Positions 1 through 9,535 are shown, numbered from the stretch's first letter. The stretch: DNA of 64,000 nt from Pantoea vagans (GCF_004792415.1 NZ_CP038853.1:3906001-3970000); one strand, 5' to 3'. Translations and numbers: made by a program. Notes: generated by a model from the letters alone, not told the origin.

Positions 1-243
1 CAGCTTAGGCAGCGTTTTCAGCGAGGTGATCACCGTGCAGTCACTGCGATCCTGCCAGTCCGCTAATACATCCAGCTGCTGCTCACTGAAAACCAGCACC
101 AGCGGATGCGAAAACTCACTCAGGCGCAGCGTCAGCACTTTGCCATTCAGGCGTTGCCGCGCCGCTTTCAGGCCACGATCGCGATAGAGAATACGGTTCA
201 GCGCCGTTTCCAGACCCGCGGTAATCAAGGGCGTCAGGTTCAT
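1..243 (-). CDS. ubiJ: UbiJ, ubiquinone biosynthesis accessory factor (N-terminal part only)
   Basis: The gene runs off the left edge of the window, so only the first 81 codons are present. The translation (start MNLTPLITAGLE, then LYRDRGLKAARQRLNGKVL and a LVLVFSEQQLDVLADW stretch) matches the start of UbiJ/YigP, whose SCP2 lipid-binding domain holds ubiquinone intermediates in the soluble Ubi complex. The start at 243 is preferred over the ATG six bases upstream because a GAGTGAG ribosome site lies at workable spacing only for it. It follows ubiE by 11 bases on the same strand, the usual ubiE-ubiJ-ubiB operon order. Confidence 0.9.
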   Translation of the reverse strand, partial: MNLTPLITAGLETALNRILYRDRGLKAARQRLNGKVLTLRLSEFSHPLVLVFSEQQLDVLADWQDRSDCTVITSLKTLPKL

Positions 244-254
244 TACCATCTCAC

Positions 255-1013
255 TCAGAACTTAAATCCACGATGCAGCGCGACAATGCCGCCGGTCATA
301 TTGGAGTAAGTGGTATTTTCAAAACCGACATCGTTCATCATCGCTTTCAGGGTCTCCTGATCGGGATGCATGCGGATCGATTCGGCCAGATAGCGATAGC
401 TCTCTGCATCCTGCGCCACCAGCTGTCCGATGCGCGGCAGAATATGGAACGAGTAAGCGTCATACGCTTTGCTCAGCGGATCCAGAACAGGCTTAGAGAA
501 CTCCAGCACCAGCAGGCGTCCGCCCGGCTTAAGGACGCGGAACATGGAGGCCAGCGCCTTCTCTTTTTCCGTGACGTTGCGCAGACCAAAGGAGATGGTG
601 ATGCAGTCGAAATAGTTATCGGGGAAAGGCAGCGCTTCTGCGTTGGCCTGGACGTAACTTACGTTGCCCACCACGCCCTGATTGCGCAGTTTTTCGCGGC
701 CCATCTTCAGCATGGAGCTGTTGATATCCGCCAGGACAACCTGACCGGTTTCGCCTACCAGGCGAGAAAATTTGGCGGTGAGATCGCCGGTACCACCCGC
801 CAGATCTAACACGCGCTGACCGCGACGTACGCCGCTGCTGTCAATGGTAAAACGCTTCCAGATACGATGGACGCCAAACGACATCAAATCGTTCATCAGG
901 TCATATTTTGCTGCTACGGAGTGAAACACATCCGCGACTTTGTCAGCTTTTTCGCTTTTGGCGACCGTCTGAAAGCCAAAATGGGTAGTTTCCTGCTGTG
1001 ATTCATCTGCCAT
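255..1013 (-). CDS. ubiE: UbiE, demethylmenaquinone/2-methoxy-6-polyprenyl-benzoquinol C-methyltransferase
   Basis: A 252-residue class I SAM-dependent methyltransferase, nearly the 251 residues of E. coli UbiE. It makes the C-methylation shared by ubiquinone and menaquinone synthesis. The SAM-binding glycine loop [11 protein letters not shown] is at residues 68-78, followed by the acidic VLADIN motif; the family signatures [10 protein letters not shown] and [17 protein letters not shown] are both present. An in-frame upstream extension to 1076 exists, but conservation starts at [14 protein letters not shown], and an AGGT site lies at good spacing before this ATG. It heads the ubiE-ubiJ operon. 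Confidence 0.97.
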   Translation of the reverse strand: MADESQQETTHFGFQTVAKSEKADKVADVFHSVAAKYDLMNDLMSFGVHRIWKRFTIDSSGVRRGQRVLDLAGGTGDLTAKFSRLVGETGQVVLADINSSMLKMGREKLRNQGVVGNVSYVQANAEALPFPDNYFDCITISFGLRNVTEKEKALASMFRVLKPGGRLLVLEFSKPVLDPLSKAYDAYSFHILPRIGQLVAQDAESYRYLAESIRMHPDQETLKAMMNDVGFENTTYSNMTGGIVALHRGFKF

Positions 1014-1088
1014 CGGTTTTACCTGCTCCACAAACAATACTTCCCGAAGTGTATCAGAGTCACGGAAGTCAGGCACGCTGCGCCCATA

Positions 1089-2588
1089 CTATTCGTGGAG
1101 GCGTCTCACACGACTCTCACTTTCATCCGCATCCCTGTCGTCATCTGCGTCGTCAGCCGCCCGGTTTTCCGGCATGGCCCGCTCGGCCAGCTGGGGATTG
1201 ATGGGTCGTTTGATCTCCACGCCCAGCGCACGAAATCCTTCCGTCTGCGCAATCAGGTTGCCGCGCCCTTCTGCCAGCTTTTTCATCGCCTCACGATAGC
1301 TGTTCTGCGCCTTATCCAGGCTGTGACCAATGCCGCTCATGTCATCAACAAACAGCCGCATCTTGTCATAGAGGCGCGTGGCCCGGTCAGCAATACGCTG
1401 CGCATTGCGGCTCTGATGCTCATAGCGCCAGAGATTGTTAATGGTACGCAGCGCCACCAGCAGCGTGGTGGGACTGACCAGCATGATGTTCTGCTGCAGC
1501 GCCTCGCCAATCAGCTCAGGCTGACGGTCAATTGCCAGCAAAAAAGCCGGCTCGACCGGAATGAACATCAACACATAATCGAGTGACCGTAAACCGGGCA
1601 ATTGTTGATAATCTTTTCGTCCCAGCAGGCGAATGTGCGCTCGCATCGCGCTGACATGTTCCTGGATCGCCTGCTCACGTTCGATCTCATCATCCGCATT
1701 GAAGTAGCGCTCATAGGCCACCAGCGTCATTTTGGCGTCCACCACCACATCTTTGCCCTGCGGCAGACGCACAATGACATCCGGCTGCATCCTGCCCTGC
1801 TGTTCTGACTGGATGCTGACCTGAGTTTCATATTCGTAGCCTTCACGCAGCCCGGAGGCTTCCAGTACCCGGCTCAGCACCACTTCACCCCAGTTACCCT
1901 GGATTTTATTGTCGCCCTTGAGCGCTTTGGTCAGGTTAAGCGCCTCCTGAGCCATCTGCGCATTCAGCTGCTGTAACTGCCGGATTTCATGAGTCAGTGT
2001 GTGCCGTTCACGCGCCTCTGTGCCAAAGCTTTCATGCACCTGACGACGGAAGCCATCCAGCTGTTCACGCAGCGGACCAATCAGCCCGTCCAGACTCTGG
2101 CGGTTCTGTTCATCGACGCGACGGCCGCTGTTTTCGAAAATACGGTTGGCGAGGTTTTCAAACTGGGCGCTGAGGCGTTGTTCGCTGTTGGTCAGCAGGC
2201 GCTGTTTCTCTTCAGCGGCAAAACGGGTCTCTTCAAGGCGGATGGTCACTTCGCGCAGCTCTGCTTCCTGCGCGCTGTTCACCTCCAGCTGATTACGCAG
2301 TTCACGATTAAGCTGTTCGCTTTCATTGCGCCAGTAATCGAGCTGTTGCAGGCGCTCATTGGCACCGCTCAGCGCGCCATGAAGCTGACGCAGCTCCTGC
2401 TCACGCTGCTGCGTCTGCTGCTGAAGCTGTTCGATTTGCTGCTGCTGGCGCTGTTGCGCCTCTTCCTGCAGACGGCGCTCGGTCTGAAAACTGGCGACCT
2501 GATGGCCGGCACGTAACTGTGCCAGCATCCAGCCAATCCCCAACCCGGCAAGCGCCAGACAGGCGCTGATAATGATGTGCTGATCCAT
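1089..2588 (-). CDS. rmuC: RmuC, putative DNA recombination nuclease-fold protein
   Basis: A 499-residue RmuC homologue (E. coli form about 475). One membrane segment at about residues 5-24 is followed by a long Gln/Glu-rich coiled coil (about 30-210) and the conserved RmuC core (about 220-450, including GNWGEVVLSRVLE and PDVIVRLPQGKDVVVDAKM). The core has a restriction-endonuclease-like fold in the family. Loss of rmuC raises inversion rates at short inverted repeats in E. coli; the biochemical activity is not established. The tail is very acidic (DDADDDRDADESE). It ends about 75 bases before the ubiE start and may be cotranscribed. Confidence 0.95.
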   Translation of the reverse strand: MDQHIIISACLALAGLGIGWMLAQLRAGHQVASFQTERRLQEEAQQRQQQQIEQLQQQTQQREQELRQLHGALSGANERLQQLDYWRNESEQLNRELRNQLEVNSAQEAELREVTIRLEETRFAAEEKQRLLTNSEQRLSAQFENLANRIFENSGRRVDEQNRQSLDGLIGPLREQLDGFRRQVHESFGTEARERHTLTHEIRQLQQLNAQMAQEALNLTKALKGDNKIQGNWGEVVLSRVLEASGLREGYEYETQVSIQSEQQGRMQPDVIVRLPQGKDVVVDAKMTLVAYERYFNADDEIEREQAIQEHVSAMRAHIRLLGRKDYQQLPGLRSLDYVLMFIPVEPAFLLAIDRQPELIGEALQQNIMLVSPTTLLVALRTINNLWRYEHQSRNAQRIADRATRLYDKMRLFVDDMSGIGHSLDKAQNSYREAMKKLAEGRGNLIAQTEGFRALGVEIKRPINPQLAERAMPENRAADDADDDRDADESESRVRRLHE

Positions 2589-2673
2589 GATTTCCCCGCG
2601 ACTCAGGCTGCTGAGGAAAAAGGTAGAGTCGCACTGTATGAATGTCCAGATAAATTTACCGGCATTCAGCGCC

Positions 2674-3942
2674 TTACAGGGCCGCTACCGTCAACTTTCC
2701 AGCCTGCCACTCATCAATCAGGAAGAATGGCATCGGCAATAGCCACTCGCCGTTTTTGACCTGCGCCAGATAATGCCAGGTTGTCTCGCCGGAGGTGATC
2801 GCGACGCGCTGTCGGCTCCCCTCCGCGGCGCTGGATTTACCGGTCATACTGGCAAAGCCGGCATTGCTGCCCACGTGGAAATGCGGCGTCTGCCAGCGCA
2901 CGGGCGCATGGTCAGGCCACGCCTGGGCATGATGAAAACTGAACAGCTCATCATGGCTCAGGAGGCTTTCACGCACTGTCGGCCATAACGCCACCTTAAG
3001 GAAATACTGATCGGTGAAGCGTTCACTGCCCTGATACTGCGCAATAAAATCGCGCATCGCCTGCTCTACGTTCTGGAAGACGCCGTGACAGCCGCCCCAC
3101 ATTCCCGCCAGCAGCAGTTCGGTATGAGAGAAGTAGTCGCGCATATGGTGAAACCAGTAAGGCGACGCCAGCCAGGCGTTAACCGCGGCCGCTTCGCGCT
3201 CCGATAGCAGCGAGTCGGCATCGCGCACGATAAAGCGCTTCACCGTCGGATCGTCGAGCACCAGAAAACGCCACAGGGTCGGAAACAGTGTTTTCTCGTG
3301 AGACATATCGACCAGCTGGACGTGTGGCTGGTCCAGGCGCTGCCAGACATGCTGCGGCACGCTGTCATCAAGGTAGATGCGGCAAACCCAGCCGGGATAG
3401 AACTCAGGCGCCACCTCAACGTTTTTAATCAGCGTTTCGCAATAGCGTGGCTGATCGCCATACAGGCAGAAGGCGATGACATTCTGCTGTGGCTGGCTGA
3501 GATCGACAGGCTCAGGTTGCGGAGCAGGAAACGCGGCACGCTGTCCCTGACTGAAACGCGCATCAGAGCGCATCAGCGACGTCAGACCAAAACGTGCCAC
3601 CTCTTCCTTTTTGCCCAGCCAGCCGCACACTTCGGTTAAGCCATCCAGCCAGGTTTCAGAAGCCGTGGCCTGCACCGCGGGCGGTGACTGATAAATCTTC
3701 TGGTAGATTTTGTACGATTTATTGTACTGACCCAGACGCAGCAGGCAGAGCGCGTAGTCGCTCAGCACCTGCATCTGATTGGGCATTGAGCGCAAGACTT
3801 CTTCGCAGCACCGGGCAGCCAGCGCGTGGTCACCCTGCTGCATGGCAGCGCGAAAACGTTCGGCGCTGCGTTCCAGCCGGGCATTGATTGCCGCAGGATT
3901 AGCGCCAGGAACAGGACGTCGGACAGGAATCGTATTGCGCAT
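2674..3942 (-). CDS. TPR protein with glycosyltransferase-like C-terminal domain, function unknown
   Basis: A 422-residue protein I cannot assign to a named gene. The N-terminal part (about 20-125) looks like TPR-type helical repeats (ARCCEEVLRSMPNQMQVLSDYALCL, then GQYNKSYKIYQKIY). From about 153 the sequence FCLYGDQPRYCETL, a CRIYLDD strand and RFIVRDADSLLSERE (DAD at 241-243) resemble a GT-A type nucleotide-sugar-binding fold with a DxD-like metal motif. There is no signal peptide or membrane segment, so it is probably cytosolic. GAGAG lies five bases before the ATG. It sits alone between rmuC and udp, which are neighbours in E. coli. A sugar-transfer role is inference only. Confidence 0.75.
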   Translation of the reverse strand: MRNTIPVRRPVPGANPAAINARLERSAERFRAAMQQGDHALAARCCEEVLRSMPNQMQVLSDYALCLLRLGQYNKSYKIYQKIYQSPPAVQATASETWLDGLTEVCGWLGKKEEVARFGLTSLMRSDARFSQGQRAAFPAPQPEPVDLSQPQQNVIAFCLYGDQPRYCETLIKNVEVAPEFYPGWVCRIYLDDSVPQHVWQRLDQPHVQLVDMSHEKTLFPTLWRFLVLDDPTVKRFIVRDADSLLSEREAAAVNAWLASPYWFHHMRDYFSHTELLLAGMWGGCHGVFQNVEQAMRDFIAQYQGSERFTDQYFLKVALWPTVRESLLSHDELFSFHHAQAWPDHAPVRWQTPHFHVGSNAGFASMTGKSSAAEGSRQRVAITSGETTWHYLAQVKNGEWLLPMPFFLIDEWQAGKLTVAAL

Positions 3943-4034
3943 AAAAACTCTCAGGTTTCACTGATGTTACGCGCCGTTAACTACCGGCAACAGGTTTTGA
4001 GTCTGGACAAAAAACCTGCTGCCAGACGCGGGCG

Positions 4035-4796
4035 TTATAATAAACGACGCGCCGCTTCGACCACAATCTTCACTGCGTCACTTTCTGTCTGCTTCATGGT
4101 GACCGCATCCGGAATCTCTTTCTGAGTACGGTTCACAATCACGCCCGCGACCATGCCGGCCCGCAGACCCTGGCTGGCGCACATGGTTAACAGCGTTGCA
4201 GATTCCATCTCATAGTTGAGAACGCCCATCTCCTGCCACTCTTTCATCGATCCTTTGAAACGACTGACGACGCGGCCTGAAACGGTGTCGTAGCGCTCCT
4301 GGCCCGGATAGAAGGTGTCAGAAGAGGCGGTGATGCCAATGTGGGTTTTCGCGCCACAGGCTTCAGCGGCGGCAACCAGTGCAGTGGTGCAGGCGAAGTC
4401 AGCGACAGCCGGGAATTCCATCGGGGCAAAATGCAGGCTTGCTCCGTCCAGGCGAACGGATGCGGTGGTCACCAGCACATCGCCGACGTTGATGTGTGGC
4501 TGGATAGCACCTGTGGTACCGACACGCAGGAAGGTACGCACGCCAAGCTGCGCCAGCTCTTCGACCGCAATCGATGTAGAAGGACCGCCGATGCCTGTTG
4601 AGCAGACCACGACCGGCTTACCATCAAGTTTTGCCAGCCAGGAGGTAAATTCACGGTGTGAGGCGAGATGCGTGGCATCTTCCATCAGTCCGGCAATTTT
4701 CTTCACACGCTCCGGGTCGCCCGGCACAATCGCCAGGGTCGCGCCCTGCAGATCGGCTTTTGTCAGGCCAAGATGGAAAACGTCAGACTGTGTCAT
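4035..4796 (-). CDS. udp: Uridine phosphorylase
   Basis: A 253-residue protein, the same length as E. coli Udp and nearly identical in the conserved parts. It splits uridine with phosphate to uracil and ribose-1-phosphate in pyrimidine salvage. The phosphate-binding PGDPERV motif (25-31), [12 protein letters not shown] and the substrate-site run [11 protein letters not shown] are intact. CAGGAG lies seven bases before the ATG. The upstream region holds two CRP-like sites 52 bp apart, which points to cAMP-CRP/CytR control as in E. coli. Confidence 0.98.
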   Translation of the reverse strand: MTQSDVFHLGLTKADLQGATLAIVPGDPERVKKIAGLMEDATHLASHREFTSWLAKLDGKPVVVCSTGIGGPSTSIAVEELAQLGVRTFLRVGTTGAIQPHINVGDVLVTTASVRLDGASLHFAPMEFPAVADFACTTALVAAAEACGAKTHIGITASSDTFYPGQERYDTVSGRVVSRFKGSMKEWQEMGVLNYEMESATLLTMCASQGLRAGMVAGVIVNRTQKEIPDAVTMKQTESDAVKIVVEAARRLL

Positions 4797-4856
4797 TTTC
4801 AGACTCCTGTTAAGGGAAGGTAGCGCGCCACTCTACGCCAGCACGCCCGATAAATA

Positions 4857-4872
4857 TGTGACAACATTCACT
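4857..4872 (-). promoter_or_regulatory. CRP site proximal to udp
   Basis: TGTGACAACATTCACT fits TGTGA-N6-TCACA with one mismatch. Its centre is about 68 bp from the udp start codon and 52 bp from the second CRP site, the spacing typical of CytR-regulated promoters in which CytR binds between two CRP dimers. Function is inferred from sequence and from the E. coli udp precedent. Confidence 0.75.
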
Positions 4873-4908
4873 TAAGAAAATGAAAGTTACATTTCCCGGA
4901 AGATAAAA

Positions 4909-4924
4909 TGTGATTTTAATCACA
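4909..4924 (-). promoter_or_regulatory. CRP site distal to udp
   Basis: TGTGATTTTAATCACA is a perfect TGTGA-N6-TCACA palindrome. It pairs with the udp-proximal site to form a tandem CRP arrangement. Confidence 0.85.
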
Positions 4925-5100
4925 CAATTACGTCTTATTCTTCCGGATAGCCCTTAGCGAGGCTGTGTCAGGGTCGGCGCAGTGTTAAAGAGGTGGATGA
5001 TATTATTCGCTGCTGATTCTGTTACCCGACACCTGGACGCAGACGCTTTACGGCCAGGCTATAGTTACGTGATTGCGCAAATGCTTGCACGGAGAGAATA

Positions 5101-5934
5101 ATGAAACCCAGTGACACTATGGCACAAAAACCGGCGACGGGCGGCTTTGCCCCTGCCGTGCAGCCCACCGCCTCTACCACCATTATTACCGAAAGCCCGG
5201 CGATTCACTCAGGTGAAACCTCAGTGCCCAGCCAGGGCGAAAACATGCCGGCATTTTTTGCAAAACCGCACTCAGCGGAAGGCCCATTGCCTGTGGTGCT
5301 GGTGGTGCAGGAGATCTTTGGCGTCCATGAACACATCCGGGACATCTGTCGCCGTCTGGCGCTGGAAGGCTATCTGGCGATTGCGCCTGAGCTCTATTTC
5401 CGCGAAGGCGACCCGACTGAGTATAACGATATCCCGACCCTGTTCAGCGAACTGGTCAGCAAAGTGCCGGATACGCAGGTACTGGCCGATCTCGATCATG
5501 CCGCTAACTGGGCAGCACGTAATGGCGGTGATATCCGTCGCATGGGCATCACCGGTTTTTGCTGGGGTGGCCGCATTACCTGGCTCTACGCCGCGCATAA
5601 CCCACAGCTACGCGCTGCGGTTGCCTGGTATGGACGATTAATCGGCGAGCGAACGCTGAAGCAGCAGAAGCATCCAATTGATGTTGCGGTCGATCTGAGT
5701 GCACCGGTGTTAGGTTTGTATGGTGGTCAGGATGACGGCATTCCGCTGGAGAGCGTCGAGCAGATGCGTCAGGCGCTGCATGCCGCCAATGCGACCGCCG
5801 AGATCATCGTCTATCCCGAGGCGGGACATGCGTTTAATGCTGACTACCGTCCGAGCTATCATGCTGAATCAGCCAATGATGGCTGGCAGCGGATGCTGGC
5901 CTGGTTCAGGCAGTATGGCGTTGCATCAAAATAG
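5101..5934 (+). CDS. Dienelactone hydrolase family protein (YsgA-like)
   Basis: A 277-residue alpha/beta hydrolase matching E. coli YsgA, which lies at the same place between udp and metE. The Cys-Asp-His triad of the dienelactone hydrolase family is visible: Cys154 in GFCWGG, Asp in YGGQDDG (211-212) and His243 in EAGHAF. The N-terminal 45 residues are Thr/Pro/Ala-rich and do not look like a signal peptide. A GGAGAG site precedes the ATG. The physiological substrate is unknown. It is transcribed away from udp and towards metE, with a shared terminator between them. Confidence 0.92.
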   Translation: MKPSDTMAQKPATGGFAPAVQPTASTTIITESPAIHSGETSVPSQGENMPAFFAKPHSAEGPLPVVLVVQEIFGVHEHIRDICRRLALEGYLAIAPELYFREGDPTEYNDIPTLFSELVSKVPDTQVLADLDHAANWAARNGGDIRRMGITGFCWGGRITWLYAAHNPQLRAAVAWYGRLIGERTLKQQKHPIDVAVDLSAPVLGLYGGQDDGIPLESVEQMRQALHAANATAEIIVYPEAGHAFNADYRPSYHAESANDGWQRMLAWFRQYGVASK

Positions 5935-5972
5935 CATCACGTGTTGGCAGCAATAGATTAGTTCAATACGCA

Positions 5973-6100
5973 GGGAACACGGTCAGAGGAGGAAAGCGTC
6001 CCGCGCCATGGATGGGGCGGGCCGAGCGTGCCATGGATGGGGCGGGCCGAGCGTGCCATGGATGGCGGTTTTTGCGTCTTTCCGATCTGAGCGTGTTCCC
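5973..6100. repeat. Intergenic palindromic repeat, copy A
   Basis: This 128-bp element is bounded by a 15-bp inverted repeat with one mismatch: GGGAACACGGTCAGA at the left and TCTGAGCGTGTTCCC at the right. The arms continue imperfectly inward (GGAGGAAAGCG against CTTTCCGA). The middle holds a 25-bp tandem repeat. Its first 30 bases are identical to the element starting at 37230, which shows a dispersed family. It lies between the 3' ends of the hydrolase gene and metE. It does not match the ERIC consensus as I know it. Confidence 0.8.
6005..6065. repeat. 25-bp tandem repeat, about 2.4 copies
   Basis: A 25-bp unit starting GCCATGGATGGGGCGGG occurs at 6005-6029 and 6030-6054 without change, followed by a partial unit at 6055-6065. 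It fills the loop of the palindromic repeat. Copy number could vary between strains by slippage. Confidence 0.9.
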
Positions 6101-6143
6101 TGTGCCTGCACGATCTTATAGCAGGCTTTAGCAGGATTTATCA

Positions 6144-6176
6144 AAAACAGGGGCGCTTCTGCGCCCCTGTTTTTTT
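6144..6176. terminator. Bidirectional terminator between ysgA-like gene and metE
   Basis: A perfect 13-bp stem, AAAACAGGGGCGC and its complement, with loop TTCT and a T-run on either strand. It serves the convergent ends of the hydrolase gene and metE. Confidence 0.92.
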
Positions 6177-6193
6177 GCCAACCGGTCCCATTC

Positions 6194-8464
6194 CTACGCC
6201 GTCTCACCACGCAGTTTCTTCGCCGCCGTCACCATATTCGCCAGCGCCTGACGCGTCTCCGTCCAGCCACGCGTTTTCAGACCGCAGTCCGGGTTTACCC
6301 ACAGACGCGCTTCCGGAATCCGTTTCGCCGCCTTCAGCAACAGCGCCTCTATCCACGCCACGCTGGGAACATTAGGCGAGTGAATGTCATAGACGCCGGG
6401 CCCGATTTCATTCGGGTAGTCGAAGTGTTCGAACGACTCCAGTAAGTCCATGTCAGACCGTGAAGTTTCGATGGTAATCACATCCGCATCCAGCGCCGCG
6501 ATGGCGTCCATGATGTCGTTAAACTCGCAGTAACACATATGTGTATGAATCTGGGTTTCATCCTGCGCCACCGCCGCATTCAGCCGGAAGGCCTCCACCG
6601 CCCAGTTCAGATAGTCCGCCCACTCAGACTGATGCAGTGGCAGACCTTCACGCAGGGCAGGCTCATCGATCTGAATAATACCAATACCTGCTTTCTCCAG
6701 ATCTTCCACCTCATCCCGCAGCGCCAGCGCGATCTGCTTCGCGATGGTTTCTCGTGATACATCTTCACGCGGAAATGACCAGCACAGAATCGTCACCGGG
6801 CCGGTCAGCATTCCTTTTACCGGCTTGTCGGTCAGCGACTGCGCATACTTCGCCCACTCAACGGTAATCGCCTCTGGGCGACTGACATCGCCGATGATCA
6901 CAGGCGGTTTCACACAGCGGGAACCGTAACTCTGTACCCAGCCATTCTGGGTGAAGACAAATCCCTCCAGATGCTCGCCGAAGTACTCAACCATGTCGTT
7001 ACGTTCCGCTTCACCGTGCACCAGCACATCCAGTCCCAGCCGCTCCTGTTCGGTAATCGCCTGTCTGATGTGCTCCGCGATGCCGGTGCGGTAATGGTTG
7101 CTGTCGAGACGGCCCTGTTTAAAGTCGAGGCGCAGGCCGCGAATTTCAGTGGTCTGCGGAAATGAGCCGATGGTGGTAGTGGGCCACGCGGGCAGATTGA
7201 AACGCTGACGCTGCAGCGCTGCCCGCACCGGGTAGGCGTTCTGGCGCTCACTGTGCTGCGGCGTAATGGCCTGCAGCCGCTGTCCCACCGCCGCATTATG
7301 CACGCGGCGGGAATGAGCACGGGCACGCACCGGTGCGCTCCAGGCGTCCAGCAGCGTCGCATCATTGTTATTCAGTGCCTGACTCAGCAGTGAAAGCTCA
7401 GCACATTTCTGCAGCGCAAAGGCGAACCAGCTTTTGACCTCATCATCCAGCCGGGTCTCGACGCCGAGATCGATCGGACTGTGCAGCAGAGAACAGGAAG
7501 AGCCAATCCATACCTGTTCACGCTGAGTAATCAGCGGTTGCAGGCGACTGAACCAGCGGCTCAGATCGGCGCGCCAGACGTTACGACCGTTAATCACGCC
7601 CAGCGACAGCAGCCAGCTGGGGGGCAGTTGCTGATTCAGATGCTCAATATCATCGCGGCCATGGACCAGATCGACATGCAGGCCCTGTACCGGCAGCTCA
7701 CGAATAACATCAAGGTTCTGGCCGATGCTGTCAAAATAGGTGGTCAGCAGCAGCTTGCTGTGCCCCTGCAGGGCGTCATACGCCGGTTTAAACGCATCGC
7801 GCCACGTCTGTGGCAGCTCCAGCGCCAGGGCGGGTTCATCGATCTGAACCCATTCGATGCCGCGCTTCGCCAGTTCTGCCAGCACCTGCTGGTAGACCGG
7901 TAGAATCCTTTCCAGCAGCGACAGACGTTCAAACGGCTCACCTTTAACTTTACCCAGCCACAGATACGTCACCGGTCCCAGCAGCACCGGTTTGATGTTG
8001 TGGCCCAGCGCCAGCGCCTCATCCACCTCGTCCAGTAGCTGAGTCCAGGTCAGTTTAAAGGTCTGGTCCTGAGTAAATTCCGGCACCATGTAGTGATAAT
8101 TGGTGTTAAACCATTTCGTCATTTCTGCCGCCGCCGCAGGCTCGCCAGTCGGCGCACGACCGCGCCCCAGACGAAACAGCGTGTCGAGATCAACGGTCCC
8201 TTCTTTGTTCTGATGACGCGCGGGCACGTTGCCCAGCAGCAGGCTGGTGGTCAGCACATGATCATACCAGGCGAAATCGCCGACCGGCAGCAGATCGACA
8301 CCCGCCTCTTTCTGTTGTTGCCAGTGTCGGGCGCGCAGCTCGCGGCCCGTTGCCAGTAACGCCTGCTGCGTGCTGTCGCCCGCCCAGTAACTCTCCAGGG
8401 CTTTTTTCAGTTCACGGCGCAGGCCAATACGGGGAAAGCCGAGGGTATGGTTCAGGATAGTCAT
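6194..8464 (-). CDS. metE: MetE, cobalamin-independent methionine synthase
   Basis: A 756-residue enzyme (E. coli 753) that transfers the methyl group of 5-methyltetrahydropteroyl-triglutamate to homocysteine, the last step of methionine synthesis. The N-terminal [22 protein letters not shown] and the C-terminal catalytic half are well conserved. Zinc ligands are visible in HMCYC (about 641-643) and Cys727 in [10 protein letters not shown]. The upstream extension to 8512 is rejected because conservation starts here and a GGAG site precedes this ATG. It is divergent from its activator metR, with a MetJ operator between them. Confidence 0.98.
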   Translation of the reverse strand: MTILNHTLGFPRIGLRRELKKALESYWAGDSTQQALLATGRELRARHWQQQKEAGVDLLPVGDFAWYDHVLTTSLLLGNVPARHQNKEGTVDLDTLFRLGRGRAPTGEPAAAAEMTKWFNTNYHYMVPEFTQDQTFKLTWTQLLDEVDEALALGHNIKPVLLGPVTYLWLGKVKGEPFERLSLLERILPVYQQVLAELAKRGIEWVQIDEPALALELPQTWRDAFKPAYDALQGHSKLLLTTYFDSIGQNLDVIRELPVQGLHVDLVHGRDDIEHLNQQLPPSWLLSLGVINGRNVWRADLSRWFSRLQPLITQREQVWIGSSCSLLHSPIDLGVETRLDDEVKSWFAFALQKCAELSLLSQALNNNDATLLDAWSAPVRARAHSRRVHNAAVGQRLQAITPQHSERQNAYPVRAALQRQRFNLPAWPTTTIGSFPQTTEIRGLRLDFKQGRLDSNHYRTGIAEHIRQAITEQERLGLDVLVHGEAERNDMVEYFGEHLEGFVFTQNGWVQSYGSRCVKPPVIIGDVSRPEAITVEWAKYAQSLTDKPVKGMLTGPVTILCWSFPREDVSRETIAKQIALALRDEVEDLEKAGIGIIQIDEPALREGLPLHQSEWADYLNWAVEAFRLNAAVAQDETQIHTHMCYCEFNDIMDAIAALDADVITIETSRSDMDLLESFEHFDYPNEIGPGVYDIHSPNVPSVAWIEALLLKAAKRIPEARLWVNPDCGLKTRGWTETRQALANMVTAAKKLRGETA

Positions 8465-8512
8465 ATGCTGTTCTCCAGATAATCTTTCACTTTGGCTTAA
8501 ATGGGCAGCCAA

Positions 8513-8536
8513 AGATGTTTAGCCGTCCAGATGTTT
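8513..8536. promoter_or_regulatory. MetJ operator (three tandem met boxes)
   Basis: Three adjacent 8-mers, AGATGTTT, AGCCGTCC and AGATGTTT, each match six of eight bases of the met box AGACGTCT. Tandem boxes are the MetJ-SAM binding mode. The position in the metE-metR spacer suggests repression of both genes when methionine is plentiful. No exact MetR TGAA-N5-TTCA site was found. Confidence 0.75.
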
Positions 8537-8608
8537 ACACTGCTATACTCTGCGGGTACTGTATGTTGCTCAAGCGCAATATGTTCATTTTCGATGTGAA
8601 GGACTCTC

Positions 8609-9535
8609 ATGATCGAACTCAAGCACCTGCGGACGCTTCAGGCTCTGCGCAATACCGGATCGCTGGCGGCGGCGGCGGCCCAGCTTCATCAGACGCAATC
8701 GGCGTTGTCTCACCAGTTCAGCGATCTGGAGCAGCGGCTGGGATTCCGCCTGTTCGTGCGTAAAAGTCAGCCACTGCGCTTTACGCCGCAGGGCGATATT
8801 CTGCTGCAGCTGGCGGAACAGGTGCTGCCGCAGATTCAGCAGGCGTTGCAGGCCTGCCATGAGCCGCATCAGACCACGCTGCGGGTAGCGATTGAGTGTC
8901 ACAGCTGCATTCAGTGGCTGACCCCGGCGCTGGATAAGTTCCGTCAGAGCTGGCCGCAAGTAGTGATGGATTTTAAATCGGGCGTGACCTTTGATCCCCA
9001 GCCCGCTCTGCAACAGGGTGAGCTGGATGTGGTGCTGACCTCCGACATTCTGGCGCGCTCGGGCCTGTTCTACTCGCCGATGTTTGATTATGAAGTGCGG
9101 CTGGTGCTGGCGACGGATCATCCGCTGGCGCAGGTTGAGCAGATTTCGCCGGAAGATTTAGCCGATGAAGTGCTGATGATCTATCCGGTGCAGCGTCAGC
9201 GTCTGGATATCTGGCGTCACTTCCTGCAGCCCGCTGGCGTCAGTCCGGCCCTGAAAAGTGTGGATAACACCCTGCTGATGATTCAGATGGTGTCGGCACG
9301 CATGGGGATTGCCGCACTGCCGCACTGGGTGGTGGAGAGTTTTGAGAAGCAGGGTCTGGTCGTCACGCGCACGCTGGGTGAGGGTCTGTGGAGCCGTCTT
9401 TATGCCGCCGTACGTGAAGGTGAGCAGCGTCAGCCGGTGCTGGAGGCGTTTATCCGTTTTGCCCGTCAGCACGCCTGTGAGCATCTGCCATTTGTACGCG
9501 ACGCCGCACTGCCCGGTACGGTGTTGCAACGGTAA
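8609..9535 (+). CDS. metR: MetR, LysR-type activator of methionine genes
   Basis: A 308-residue LysR-family regulator. The N-terminal winged helix-turn-helix (about 1-60, with [20 protein letters not shown]) is almost the same as in E. coli MetR, and the effector domain keeps [14 protein letters not shown] and [13 protein letters not shown]. MetR activates metE and metH with homocysteine as coregulator. It is divergent from metE, as in E. coli. The C-terminal tail differs from E. coli, which is the variable part of the family. Confidence 0.97.
   Translation: MIELKHLRTLQALRNTGSLAAAAAQLHQTQSALSHQFSDLEQRLGFRLFVRKSQPLRFTPQGDILLQLAEQVLPQIQQALQACHEPHQTTLRVAIECHSCIQWLTPALDKFRQSWPQVVMDFKSGVTFDPQPALQQGELDVVLTSDILARSGLFYSPMFDYEVRLVLATDHPLAQVEQISPEDLADEVLMIYPVQRQRLDIWRHFLQPAGVSPALKSVDNTLLMIQMVSARMGIAALPHWVVESFEKQGLVVTRTLGEGLWSRLYAAVREGEQRQPVLEAFIRFARQHACEHLPFVRDAALPGTVLQR

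Larger units (their letters stand above)
4797..5100. promoter_or_regulatory. udp / dienelactone hydrolase divergent regulatory region
   Basis: This 304-bp divergent spacer holds the two CRP-like sites listed separately on the udp side. No other gene is visible. The half nearest the hydrolase has no operator I recognise. Confidence 0.7.

Noticed and set aside
3958..4034. Terminator candidate after udp (GTCTGG/CCAGAC)
   Set aside because: The stem is only six pairs with a 15-base loop and the T-run lies inside the loop, not after the stem.
4315..4875. Long antisense frames opposite udp, uvrD, rep, recQ and other genes
   Set aside because: They are shadows of high-GC coding sequence with no ribosome sites or recognisable domains.
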